This document shows positions 9,554-19,253 of a stretch of DNA of 64,000 nucleotides, one piece after another. The position numbers were made by a program, and so were the translations under genes. The DNA lies in assembly GCF_008370345.1 (NCBI RefSeq), contig NZ_VTUU01000009.1, positions 62,001 to 126,000 on the forward strand. Reading direction: 5' to 3'. This stretch comes from Marinobacter salinexigens. GTDB taxonomy: Bacteria; Pseudomonadota; Gammaproteobacteria; Pseudomonadales; Oleiphilaceae. The notes beneath the pieces are model-generated. The model was given only the letters and a program-made list of their open reading frames with translations, made no database searches and had not been told where the DNA came from. Position 1 is the first letter of the stretch; every line of letters starts with the position of its first letter.

Positions 9554-11725
9554 TTAGCCTGTTTCCTGTGGGTCAACATCAATCATCCATCTGAGGTCTG
9601 AGGGCCATTTTTTCTGGTCAAGCTCGTTACAGATTTTTGACAAAAGAGCATTTAAAAGCTTTCTGTTGTTGGCGTTCAGGATCAGCTGTGCACGGTGTTT
9701 CTCTGCGCGGCGGGCGATCAGGGCTGGTAGTGGGCCCCAGGTTTCGATGCCCGGAACCTGGGTCATGGCTTTGATTGTGTCGAGCGCCTGTAAGCTCTTT
9801 TCCATGGTTGAAGCTTCGGCCCGGAATATGGTCATGGATCGGAAGGGGGGGAACTGTCCGGCTCTGCGTTCGTTAAGCAGTTGGTCAGCAAGTTCCAGGT
9901 ACTTTCCGTGGCAGAGTGCTTTGAGTAGCGGGTGATCACTATGGCAGGTCTGAATAATGACTTGTCCTGCCTTCTCACCCCGGCCGGCCCGGCCGCTCAC
10001 CTGCAGCACGGTCTGGACCAACTGTTCCGGTGCGCGGAAGTCGACGCTGAACAAACCGCCGTCGGCGTTTACCACGACGACGAGGGTGACATTCGGGAAA
10101 TCGTGCCCCTTTGCCAGCATTTGGGTGCCTACCAGTACGCAGGGCGTGCCGGAGTTTACCTGGTCGAGAATTTTCTGGATGCTTCCCTTGCGCTGGGTGC
10201 TGTCACGATCCACCCGGACGACGGGTGTGTCAGTGAAAGTAGCTGAGAGTACCTCTTCTGTTCGCTCCGTACCTTGTCCCACGGGTTTGAAAGCATCGCT
10301 GTGGCATTCGGGGCAGTGATCTGTTGCTGCTGTCTGGTAATCGCAGTGATGGCAGCGCATCGCCCGGTCCCGTCGATGGTAGGTTAATCGGGAGTCGCAC
10401 CTTGGGCATTCCAGAGTGTGCCCGCAATCGAAGCACATCATGACCGGTGCAAAGCCGCGTCGGTTAACGAAAACCAGTGCCTGCTCTCCGTTCTGGAGGG
10501 TCTGCTTTATGCTATCTAATGCCGGGCGAGAGAGTCCGCCTTCCAGAGGGCGGCTTCGGATGTCGAGTAGCGATACCGTGGGTGATGTGGCCTTGCCGGC
10601 GCGTTGTTCAAGTTTGATCAGGTTGTATTTGCCCTGACTGGCGTTCTGGTAGGACTCCAGAGAGGGGGTGGCAGAGCCCAGAATGACCGGGCAGTGGTTC
10701 AGGTGCGCGCGATAGACGGCCAGGTCACGTCCGGAGTAGCGGAAACCCTCACCTTGCTTGTAGGAGCTGTCATGTTCCTCATCGACGATTATGGTCTGTA
10801 AGCCCGTAAAGGGCAGCAGTACAGAGGACCGTGTTCCAATCAATATGATGGGGTCGCCATTGCGGATACGTAGCCACGTGGATAACCGTTCACCATCGTT
10901 CAGGGCTGAATGCCAGACAACGACCCGACTACCAAAATAGCGCCTGAATCGGGCAACCGTTTGTGGCGTGAGGTTGATTTCGGGTACGAGAACCAGTGCC
11001 TGCTTTTGGGGGGCAAGGTTTTGTTTCAGGTAATAAAGGTATAGCTCGGTCTTTCCGCTGCCGGTGATGCCATATAAAAGTGACGCGCTGAAACCGTCTT
11101 CGGGTAGCGGTAATTCCGACGCGGCGCGGGCTTGGGCAGAGGATAGCTTCGGGGCCCCGTGTTCTGAATGGTCCTGGCCGGTTGTTGTTTGTTCCGGTGG
11201 TGCGCATTCGAGCACCAGTCCTCTTTCCGTGAGTGATTTCAGTTGTGCGCGGCTGAACCCTTTGTTCAGGATATTGGAGGTAGGCGCTCCGTTGTCTTCC
11301 CCAGACAGCCAGTCATGCAGCGCCTGCTGTTTTTTTGCGTTTGCCGGAATCTGACTGGCGTCCCCGGCGGCCTTCCACCACTGTTCGTGTTTTTCATGGG
11401 CTGGTCGCCCGCGTCGGAGGGCGGGGGGGAGTGCTGTGAACAGGCACTCTCCCAGGGGATGCTGGTAGTAGGAACTTGCCCAGCTCAGTAACTTGAAGGT
11501 TTCCTCCGGGAGTGCCGGCCACTCTTCCAGTGCGGATGAGACGGGTTTGAGAGTTATGCCAGGCACGGGAGTAGAGTTCGTGTCTGTGACCAGGCCGATG
11601 GCTTGTTGGCGACCGAAAGGAATACGTACTCTCTGGCCGGGGTGTAGCTTCATGCCATCCGGAATGCGGTAGTCGAACAGGCGACGCAATGGCCGGTTTA
11701 GGGCTATCCGGGCTGTTTTTACCAC
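9554..11725 (-). CDS. priA: Primosomal protein N' (PriA helicase)
   Basis: PriA is the 3'-5' superfamily 2 helicase that recognises stalled replication forks and reloads DnaB. The chosen GTG start (11725-11723) gives 723 residues beginning VVKTARIALNRPLRRLFDYR, close to the 732 of E. coli. Visible: the N-terminal 3'-DNA-binding domain, Walker A LLYGITGSGKTELY, the Walker B box DEEHDSSYKQ and the zinc-binding cysteine cluster starting CFDCGHTLECPRCDSRLTYH. The frame stays open 69 codons upstream, but that stretch lacks family similarity, so the upstream ATG is unlikely. The ribosome site for the GTG is weak. It is divergent from rpmE, as in pseudomonads. Confidence 0.95.
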   Translation of the reverse strand: MVKTARIALNRPLRRLFDYRIPDGMKLHPGQRVRIPFGRQQAIGLVTDTNSTPVPGITLKPVSSALEEWPALPEETFKLLSWASSYYQHPLGECLFTALPPALRRGRPAHEKHEQWWKAAGDASQIPANAKKQQALHDWLSGEDNGAPTSNILNKGFSRAQLKSLTERGLVLECAPPEQTTTGQDHSEHGAPKLSSAQARAASELPLPEDGFSASLLYGITGSGKTELYLYYLKQNLAPQKQALVLVPEINLTPQTVARFRRYFGSRVVVWHSALNDGERLSTWLRIRNGDPIILIGTRSSVLLPFTGLQTIIVDEEHDSSYKQGEGFRYSGRDLAVYRAHLNHCPVILGSATPSLESYQNASQGKYNLIKLEQRAGKATSPTVSLLDIRSRPLEGGLSRPALDSIKQTLQNGEQALVFVNRRGFAPVMMCFDCGHTLECPRCDSRLTYHRRDRAMRCHHCDYQTAATDHCPECHSDAFKPVGQGTERTEEVLSATFTDTPVVRVDRDSTQRKGSIQKILDQVNSGTPCVLVGTQMLAKGHDFPNVTLVVVVNADGGLFSVDFRAPEQLVQTVLQVSGRAGRGEKAGQVIIQTCHSDHPLLKALCHGKYLELADQLLNERRAGQFPPFRSMTIFRAEASTMEKSLQALDTIKAMTQVPGIETWGPLPALIARRAEKHRAQLILNANNRKLLNALLSKICNELDQKKWPSDLRWMIDVDPQETG

Positions 11726-11989
11726 TTGCTGATCCGCTGTTTTCTGGAGGTCACGGTATTTGCTTATCCTGTATGTGCCGGCTGAGCTGCCGGAGCGGCT
11801 GATTGGCGTGCTTGCTCGTACCTGGGATGCTTGCCTGCCGGGGAAATAGCAAGTAAGATTCGCGGTCTGATTTTGACAGGGCATGATTGTGCCCCGTCTT
11901 TTTAATGGATTCAAACATGCGGTGCCTGACACCTGGGCCGATTTTCAGGCTTTGTGATCGGGTAGCGGCATGACCTACAGAGGTTCGCC

Positions 11990-12211
11990 ATGAAAGAAGG
12001 TATTCACCCTAAGTACGAAGACATCACCGCTACCTGCTCCTGCGGTAATGTTATCAAGACTCGTTCTACCATCGGTCACGATCTGCAGCTGGACGTATGC
12101 TCCCAGTGCCACCCGTTCTACACTGGCAAGCAGAAGGTTATGGACACCGGTGGTCGTATCGACCGCTTCAACAAGCGGTTCGGTGGTCGTATCGGTGGCA
12201 AGAGAGACTGA
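11990..12211 (+). CDS. rpmE: 50S ribosomal protein L31, zinc-binding form
   Basis: L31 is a small protein of the large ribosomal subunit that helps bridge the subunits. The 73-residue protein carries the four zinc ligands of the C+ form: Cys16, Cys18, Cys37 and Cys40 (CSC and CSQC). It is therefore the zinc-dependent paralogue; the zinc-free paralogue (ykgM type) is not in this window. AGAGG lies about seven bases before the ATG. A strong terminator follows within 20 bases, so it is monocistronic. Confidence 0.98.
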   Translation: MKEGIHPKYEDITATCSCGNVIKTRSTIGHDLQLDVCSQCHPFYTGKQKVMDTGGRIDRFNKRFGGRIGGKRD

Positions 12212-12230
12212 TCGGTCTTTCGTCTCCGAA

Positions 12231-12257
12231 AAAAAAGCGCCTTCGGGCGCTTTTTTT
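12231..12257 (+). terminator. Intrinsic terminator after rpmE
   Basis: Stem arms 12231-12241 and 12246-12256 close on a C(TTCG)G tetraloop, an exceptionally stable hairpin, followed by a T run that is itself part of the stem. It lies about 20 bases after the rpmE stop. Confidence 0.92.
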
Positions 12258-12335
12258 ATGCCTGAATTAAAGGGTATGGGGTGGCTGTATACGCAATTTG
12301 CCCTATTGACTGTACGAAAAATGCACGACGGCCAC

Positions 12336-12364
12336 TTGTCGTTTAAGGTCTGGCGAGCCATAAT
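12336..12364 (+). promoter_or_regulatory. Sigma-70 type promoter for the malic enzyme gene
   Basis: TTGTCG (12336-12341), a 17-base spacer and CATAAT (12359-12364) match the sigma-70 consensus at 4/6 and 5/6 positions. It would start transcription near 12371, about 60 bases ahead of the ATG at 12431. Read by eye only. Confidence 0.5.
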
Positions 12365-12430
12365 GGCGCGCTCCGCCGGGCAGAGCGCCTGGTGGGGATA
12401 ACTTTAAACGTGAAAAACGGAACAGTGGCA

Positions 12431-13696
12431 ATGTCTCAAGATCTGAAAGAAGCAGCCCTTGAATATCACGCCAAGCCGCGGCCTGGTAAGGTTAGCGTCG
12501 AGATCACCAAACCGACCCTGACCTCCCGCGACCTTTCCCTGGCGTATAGCCCCGGGGTTGCCGAGCCGGTCCGCGAGATCGCAAAGGACCCGGAGAATGC
12601 ATACAAATACACCGCCAAGGGTAACCTGGTGGCTGTTATCTCTGATGGTTCTGCGATTCTTGGTCTGGGCAACCTGGGTCCGCTGGCTAGTAAGCCGGTA
12701 ATGGAAGGCAAGGGCGTACTGTTCAAGCGCTTTGCCGGAATCGATGTATTCGATATCGAAGTCGATTCCGAAAGCCCGCAGGCGTTTATTGAGACGGTCG
12801 AGCGTATCGCTGATACCTTCGGTGGTATCAACCTCGAAGACATCAAGGCCCCGGAATGCTTTGAGATCGAGCGTGCGTTGATCGAGAAATGTAACGTGCC
12901 GGTCTTCCACGATGACCAGCATGGTACCGCTATCGTAACTGCGGCTGGCATGATCAATGCCCTTGAGCTGCAGGGTAAGAAGATTGAAGAAGCGACTGTG
13001 GTGTGCCTGGGTGCCGGTGCTGCTGCTGTTGCTTGTATGAAGCTGCTGATCAGCTGCGGTATTCGCTCTGAGAACATCTTCATGCTCGACCGCAAGGGTG
13101 TGATCCACTCTGGTCGTGATGACCTTAACCAGTACAAAGCTATGTTCGCCAACGAGACGGATAAGCGTACTCTGGATGACGCTATCGACGGTGCCGACGT
13201 GTTCGTTGGGCTGTCAGGTCCGGACCTTCTGAGCGGAGAACAGCTCAAGAAAATGGCTCCGAACCCGATTGTGTTCGCATGTTCCAACCCGGATCCGGAA
13301 ATCAGTCCGGAGGTTGCTCTGGCAGCTCGTGATGACCTTATCATGGCTACCGGTCGCTCCGACTATCCGAACCAGGTTAACAATGTGCTGGGCTTCCCGT
13401 TCATCTTCCGCGGTGCGCTGGATGTTCGTGCTACTGCCATCAACGAGGAAATGAAGGTGGCGGCTGTTCACGCTATCCGTGAGCTTGCCAAAGAGCCTGT
13501 TCCTCAGGAAATCTGTGAAGCCTACGGAGTGGATAACTTCGAATTCGGTAAGGAGTACATCATTCCTAAGCCGATGGATGTTCGTCTGCTTGAAGTGGTG
13601 CCTGCGGCTGTTGCCCGTGCAGCGGTGGATTCCGGTGTGGCGCGTCTGCCGTACCCGGCTCACTACCCGCTCAAGTCCATGGATGACATTATCTGA
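12431..13696 (+). CDS. maeB: Malic enzyme, short form without phosphotransacetylase domain
   Basis: Malic enzyme decarboxylates malate to pyruvate and CO2, making NADPH or NADH. This 421-residue protein has the malic N-terminal domain (LAYSPGVAEPV, YKYTAKGNLVAVISDGSA) and the catalytic FHDDQHGTA segment. The NAD(P)-binding Rossmann loop is CLGAGAAAVA. E. coli MaeB is about 759 residues because of a fused phosphotransacetylase-like domain; here that domain is missing, a known short variant. The ATG at 12431 begins MSQDLKEAALEYH, the usual family start; a 13-codon upstream extension is unlikely. Cofactor preference cannot be read safely. The gene converges on mrcA across a shared terminator. 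Confidence 0.92.
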   Translation: MSQDLKEAALEYHAKPRPGKVSVEITKPTLTSRDLSLAYSPGVAEPVREIAKDPENAYKYTAKGNLVAVISDGSAILGLGNLGPLASKPVMEGKGVLFKRFAGIDVFDIEVDSESPQAFIETVERIADTFGGINLEDIKAPECFEIERALIEKCNVPVFHDDQHGTAIVTAAGMINALELQGKKIEEATVVCLGAGAAAVACMKLLISCGIRSENIFMLDRKGVIHSGRDDLNQYKAMFANETDKRTLDDAIDGADVFVGLSGPDLLSGEQLKKMAPNPIVFACSNPDPEISPEVALAARDDLIMATGRSDYPNQVNNVLGFPFIFRGALDVRATAINEEMKVAAVHAIRELAKEPVPQEICEAYGVDNFEFGKEYIIPKPMDVRLLEVVPAAVARAAVDSGVARLPYPAHYPLKSMDDII

Positions 13697-13714
13697 CGTC
13701 ATTCAGTGGTAGAT

Positions 13715-13747
13715 AAAAAAACCGGCGGTGATCCCGCCGGTTTTTTT
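13715..13747. terminator. Bidirectional terminator between maeB and mrcA
   Basis: A perfect GC core (ACCGGCGG, 13721-13728, with 13734-13741) and a five-base loop are flanked by an A run at 13715-13720 and a T run at 13742-13747. It can therefore act on both strands, serving the convergent maeB and mrcA genes. Confidence 0.92.
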
Positions 13748-13759
13748 GTGTCTGGTCGA

Positions 13760-16255
13760 TCAGAAAATCTGTCTCGACAGGTCGTCACCAGAGCTTGCGC
13801 CGCTGCGCTGATCCTCATCCTGTGGGGGCAGGGCTGGTGGTGCGTCTTCTTCTTTAAAGACTTCAAATACGCCTTCCTCCCCGGGTCTTGCTCGCCTGCC
13901 GGTTTCTGGGTTGATGCGGATGTTAACGATGCCGTTGGGGCGCGGCATGAAAGATGCCGGGGTATCGTTGAGGGCCACGCGCATGTAGTCCACCCATATT
14001 GGCAAGGCTGTGCTGGCGCCAAATTCGCTGCGACCCAGCGGAGCAGGTTGATCGAATCCGACCCAGGTTGTTGTAGCGATTTCATGGTTGTAGCCGGCAA
14101 ACCAGGTGTCTTTCTGTTCGTTGGTGGTACCGGTCTTGCCAGCGATGTCATCGCGACCCAGTGCGAGGGCGCGTCGTCCGGTGCCTCGGCGGATGACGTC
14201 CCTCATCATCGAATGCAGAATGTAGACGGATCGCTCCTCGGCGAGCCTGCGCATGATGCGTGGCTCAGGCTGTTCCCGGGTTGTCGCAGCGTTATCTTCC
14301 TGCGATGAGGTTTCGGGATTGTCTTCCATGCCACGGTCGTTGTTTTGGGCTGCTTCGAGTTCGTCGCAGTTCTGATCGCACAGTATGGTTTCGGGAGCTT
14401 CGTAGAGGATGTCTCCGTGTACGTCCTGGATGCTCTGGATCAGATAGGGTTGGACGTCATAACCGCCATTGGCGATGACTGCGAGACCTCGTGCAAGTTC
14501 CATTGGTGTGAGTTGCCCGCTGCCCAGTGATAGAGAGAGGTTGCTGGGCATGTTCTCGGTGGGGATCTTGAGTTGCTTCAGGTAATCGAGAACATTTGGT
14601 ATGCCCAGATCTCTTAGGAGCCGGATAGACACAATGTTTCGCGAGCGGTAAAGCGCCTCCCGCAGTCTTGTGGGACCATAAAACTGACCGGAGGAGTTTT
14701 GTGGGCGCCAGGCGGTTTCCAGTTCTGAGTCATCAAATACGATGGGGGCGTCGTTGTATATAGTGGCCGGCGTTTTGCCGTTTTCGAGGCCTGCCAGGTA
14801 AAGGAAGGGCTTGAAGGTGGAGCCGGGTTGGCGACGGGCCTGAATCGCGCGGTTGTATTTGCTCTGTCTGAAACTGTAGCCCCCGGAAAGGGCTTCGATG
14901 GCGCCAGTCTCTGCCTTTATTGAAATCAGCGCGCCTTCAACTCTGGGTGCCTGGGCGAGAGATGCCGTTATTTGTGTGTCGCTTTCTTCTGATTCAGCTG
15001 ATGGCGTATTGAGGTGAACATAGACAACGTCGCCGGAGCTGAGCACATCGCTTGGCTTTTTGGGGGCGGGGCCAGTTAGATTGTCTGTCTTGTAACGCTT
15101 CGCCCATTTTATGCTTTCAAACGGCATGGCGACGTCGCCAGCACCCCTGGCGTAGACCCGGGCTGCCATCTGTTTGTCATCGACGTTGGTGACAATAGCT
15201 GGAATCAGGGTTTCGATCCGTGGGTAATTAAGGATCAGGTCTGAGAGTTCGTTTCCAGTGATTTCGGCCTTGTCGAGTTGGCCGATGGGGCCTCTGAAGC
15301 CGTGGCGCCGGTCATAGGCTTCCAGTCCATTGCGCAGGGCCTCGGTTGCCGTCTGTTGCTTCAGGCTGTCCACCGTCAGTGTGACGGTGTAACCGTCGGT
15401 ATAGGCCGCTTCTCCGAATCGTCTGACCATCTCCGAACGAGCCATTTCTGCTACATAGTCAGCATCAACTTCGGTGTCGGTGGCGTTGTAGGTGGCTGTG
15501 ATCGGGGCGGCGACCGCGAGTTCGTACGCGTCTGCTGAGATGTAGCCCAGCTCCTTCATCCGTCCGAGGATCCAGTTGCGGCGAATGGTGGCGCGCTCCG
15601 GATTTGCGAGCGGGTTATAGGCAGAGGGGGCCTTGGGGAGTCCTGCCAACATAGCCATCTGGGCAAGAGATAGTTCTGAAACGGACTTGTTGTAGTAGAC
15701 CTGAGCGGCAGCGGCGATACCGTAGGCCCGGTTGCCCAGGTAGATTTTGTTGAGGTACAGCTCAAGAATGCGATCTTTATCGAGTTCGCGTTCAATCTGA
15801 AGAGCCAGAAGTATCTCGTTGAACTTGCGAATAAAGGTCCGGTCGCGTGACAAAAAGTAATTTTTTGCAACCTGCATGGTGATGGTACTGCCTCCGGACT
15901 GAATGGATCCGGTGGAGACGAGTTCGATGGCAGCCCGCGCCAGTCCTTTGATGTCGACTCCGAAGTGCTCATAAAAACGGGAGTCTTCGGCAGCCATAAA
16001 GGCTTGTAACTGAATTGTAGGGATCTGTTCTATTGTGATCGGAGCCCTTCTCTTTTCACCGAATTCTGCTATTAATTTGCTGTCTTTGCTATATACCCGA
16101 AGTGGGGTCTGGAGCTTTATGTCCAGAAGTTGTTCGACAGGTGGCAGCCCCGGGCGAAGGTAAAGATAAAAGCCGGCTGTGACGATAGTGGTGGCACTCA
16201 GCCCAGTAAGAAACAGCCAGGTGAAAACGCGGGATATACGCAAGAAATGAGACAT
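13760..16255 (-). CDS. mrcA: Penicillin-binding protein 1A (bifunctional peptidoglycan synthase)
   Basis: PBP1A polymerises lipid II into glycan strands and crosslinks them in the periplasm. The 831-residue protein has a short cytoplasmic tail and one membrane helix (about 10-32). The glycosyltransferase domain follows, with catalytic Glu90 in EDSRFYEHFG, then GGSTITMQVAKN and the LYLNKIYLG segment. After an OB-like insertion comes the transpeptidase domain with STFK (nucleophile Ser), SRN and KTGTTNE motifs. The C-terminal tail is Asp/Glu-rich. It is divergent from pilM, as in Pseudomonas, where the gene is often called ponA. Confidence 0.96.
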   Translation of the reverse strand: MSHFLRISRVFTWLFLTGLSATTIVTAGFYLYLRPGLPPVEQLLDIKLQTPLRVYSKDSKLIAEFGEKRRAPITIEQIPTIQLQAFMAAEDSRFYEHFGVDIKGLARAAIELVSTGSIQSGGSTITMQVAKNYFLSRDRTFIRKFNEILLALQIERELDKDRILELYLNKIYLGNRAYGIAAAAQVYYNKSVSELSLAQMAMLAGLPKAPSAYNPLANPERATIRRNWILGRMKELGYISADAYELAVAAPITATYNATDTEVDADYVAEMARSEMVRRFGEAAYTDGYTVTLTVDSLKQQTATEALRNGLEAYDRRHGFRGPIGQLDKAEITGNELSDLILNYPRIETLIPAIVTNVDDKQMAARVYARGAGDVAMPFESIKWAKRYKTDNLTGPAPKKPSDVLSSGDVVYVHLNTPSAESEESDTQITASLAQAPRVEGALISIKAETGAIEALSGGYSFRQSKYNRAIQARRQPGSTFKPFLYLAGLENGKTPATIYNDAPIVFDDSELETAWRPQNSSGQFYGPTRLREALYRSRNIVSIRLLRDLGIPNVLDYLKQLKIPTENMPSNLSLSLGSGQLTPMELARGLAVIANGGYDVQPYLIQSIQDVHGDILYEAPETILCDQNCDELEAAQNNDRGMEDNPETSSQEDNAATTREQPEPRIMRRLAEERSVYILHSMMRDVIRRGTGRRALALGRDDIAGKTGTTNEQKDTWFAGYNHEIATTTWVGFDQPAPLGRSEFGASTALPIWVDYMRVALNDTPASFMPRPNGIVNIRINPETGRRARPGEEGVFEVFKEEDAPPALPPQDEDQRSGASSGDDLSRQIF

Positions 16256-16261
16256 TTTTTT

Positions 16262-16290
16262 CTGACAACTGTTGGATATAGGTCTATCAT
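16262..16290 (+). promoter_or_regulatory. Sigma-70 type promoter for pilMNOPQ
   Basis: CTGACA (16262-16267), a 17-base spacer and TATCAT (16285-16290) each match 5/6 consensus positions. The start site near 16297 would leave an AT-rich leader of about 155 bases before pilM. I see no obvious attenuator in that leader. Confidence 0.55.
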
Positions 16291-16442
16291 TTGAGAAATT
16301 GCTTTAGGAAGGAAGAATCGCTTCACTGTTGCAATGTCCCTTAATAAATCAAAGAAATGGCATTGTAGACGTAAAAAAGAAGAAATTCTCTTAAATTAAA
16401 AACACATAAGTAACGTAGCCGGGTGCATCTAACCAGGTATAG

Positions 16443-17515
<1,073 letters not shown>

Positions 17516-17516
<1 letters not shown>

Positions 17517-18079
17517 TGGCAAATATCAATCTCCGATCCTGGCGTGAAGAGCTTCGCGCGGAGAAGCAGAAACAGTTCATCGTCATGATCCTCGGTGCAG
17601 CTATTGTGGCCGCAGGGCTTGTGTTTCTCTGGAAAACCGATATGGACAACCGCATTGCTTACCAGCAGTCGCGTAATGCCTATATCGAGACGGCTACCAA
17701 AAAACTTGATCAGCAGATCAAGGAAATTCAGGCACTCAAGAAAAAGCGGGATGAGCTGTTGGCCCGAATGGAGGTCATTCAGGATCTTCAGGGTAAGCGC
17801 CCTGTCATTGTCCGGGTGTTTGATGAGCTTGTGCGTACCCTGCCGGATGGTTTGTTCTATACCGACCTCAACAAACGTGGGGATACGGTAAATATCGTGG
17901 GTATGGCTGAATCCAATAGCCGGATTTCCGGGTTGATGCGTCAGTTTGATGAGTCGGACTGGTTTGCTGATCCCAATCTGACGAACGTATCAGCGGCAGA
18001 CAACAAGCGGGCTGGTTACAGTCAGTTCAATATGTCGGTCAAGCAAAAAACACCAGAGCCCGAAGGGGAGGATAAATAA
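17516..18079 (+). CDS. pilN: Type IV pilus assembly protein PilN
   Basis: PilN is a bitopic inner-membrane protein that pairs with PilO in the periplasm. The cytoplasmic tail starts MANINLRSWREELRAEK, a variant of the conserved INLLPWR motif that inserts into PilM. One membrane helix (about 22-41) and a coiled-coil region (about 55-85) precede a ferredoxin-like periplasmic domain. Length 187. It overlaps pilM and pilO by one base each, so translation is probably coupled. Confidence 0.95.
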
Positions 18080-18690
18080 TGAGCCTCGCGGACTCGCTGA
18101 AAAGTCTGAACGAATTTGATCTTAATGATCTGGATATCAACAACGCTGGTATCTGGCCGCTTCCGATCAAGATTATTGTTGCGTTGCTTATCTTTGGTCT
18201 CATCGTGGGTGGTGGCTACTGGTTTCTGGTTAAAGACCAGTACATGCAGCTGGAGCGCGTGGAAAAGGTAGAGCAGGATCTTCGTAAAAAATACGAAGAG
18301 AAAGCCTATCAGGTGGCAAACCTTGAGGTGTTTAAAGCCCAGATGGCCGAAATGGAGGAAACATTCGGTGCTCTGGTGCGTCAGCTGCCCAGTGAAACGG
18401 AAGTGCCTGGCCTGCTTGAAGATATTACCAATACTGCTCTGGGTAGCGGTCTGGAGCTCAAGCAGGTAAAACTGCTGCCTGAGCAGCGGCGCGATTTTTA
18501 TGCGGAATTGCCGATTAATATCCAGGTTTCGGGTTCTTACCACGAACTGGCGTCTTTTGTGAGCAGTGTGGCAGCCCTCCCCAGGATTGTGACGCTTCAC
18601 GACCTTACCATCAAACCAATTGGCGGAGACGGAGAGCAGCTTGATATGCAGGTTGTAGCTCGAACCTACCGCTACCGGGCTGGAGAATGA
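18079..18690 (+). CDS. pilO: Type IV pilus assembly protein PilO
   Basis: PilO forms a heterodimer with PilN and spaces the alignment complex across the periplasm. This 203-residue protein has a short cytoplasmic tail, a membrane helix (about 30-52), a coiled coil (about 58-95) and a globular domain starting at LVRQLPSETEVPGLLEDI, a typical PilO segment. It overlaps pilN by one base and pilP by four (ATGA). Confidence 0.95.
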   Translation: MSLADSLKSLNEFDLNDLDINNAGIWPLPIKIIVALLIFGLIVGGGYWFLVKDQYMQLERVEKVEQDLRKKYEEKAYQVANLEVFKAQMAEMEETFGALVRQLPSETEVPGLLEDITNTALGSGLELKQVKLLPEQRRDFYAELPINIQVSGSYHELASFVSSVAALPRIVTLHDLTIKPIGGDGEQLDMQVVARTYRYRAGE

Positions 18691-19241
18691 GCATGACAGG
18701 AAAGCATGCGAGCAAGGCCTGGTTTGGCGTCTGTCTGGTGACCTTTCTGGCGGGCTGTTCTCAAGGGGGCGGCTTTGCGGATCTGGATAAATTCATGGCA
18801 GATACCCGGGCCAAGCCTCGTGGCCACGTAGAGCCATTACCTGAATTCAAGGCCTATGAAGCCTTTACATACTCCGCGGCGGACCGACGGGCGCCGTTTG
18901 AACCACCGATTGATGTCCAGCTGACGATGGTCGATAACGAGCCCGTCAGCGATGTCGAGCCGGATCTGGATCGTCCACGGGAGGTTCTTGAGAATTTCGA
19001 CCTCAAAGTGTTGGATATGGTCGGAACCCTTCAGCGAGTGGAAGGTGGTCTGTTCGCTCTGATCAAGGACGGGTCCGGTGGTATTCACAGGGTTCGTACC
19101 GGAAATTATATGGGTCAGAACTATGGCCGTATTGTTGGTATCAGTGAAACCCGGATCGAATTGATAGAAATCGTTCCCAATGGCCGGGGTGGATGGGTTG
19201 AGCGTCCTCGCTCCCTGACACTGGACGAGGAAGCGGGCTAA
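18687..19241 (+). CDS. pilP: Type IV pilus lipoprotein PilP
   Basis: PilP is an inner-membrane-anchored lipoprotein that joins PilNO to the PilQ secretin. The 184-residue protein has a signal peptide ending in lipobox LAGC. A disordered linker is followed by the beta-sandwich homology-region domain (about 100-180) with GGIHRVRTGNYMGQNYGRI, which is well conserved in PilP. It overlaps pilO by four bases; pilQ begins 12 bases later. Confidence 0.95.
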   Translation: MSMTGKHASKAWFGVCLVTFLAGCSQGGGFADLDKFMADTRAKPRGHVEPLPEFKAYEAFTYSAADRRAPFEPPIDVQLTMVDNEPVSDVEPDLDRPREVLENFDLKVLDMVGTLQRVEGGLFALIKDGSGGIHRVRTGNYMGQNYGRIVGISETRIELIEIVPNGRGGWVERPRSLTLDEEAG

Positions 19242-19253
19242 GGAGCGGCAGAT

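Noticed and set aside
11726..11932. N-terminal extension of PriA by 69 codons
   Set aside because: The extra sequence is unlike PriA, and starting at GTG 11725 gives the family's normal length and N-terminus.
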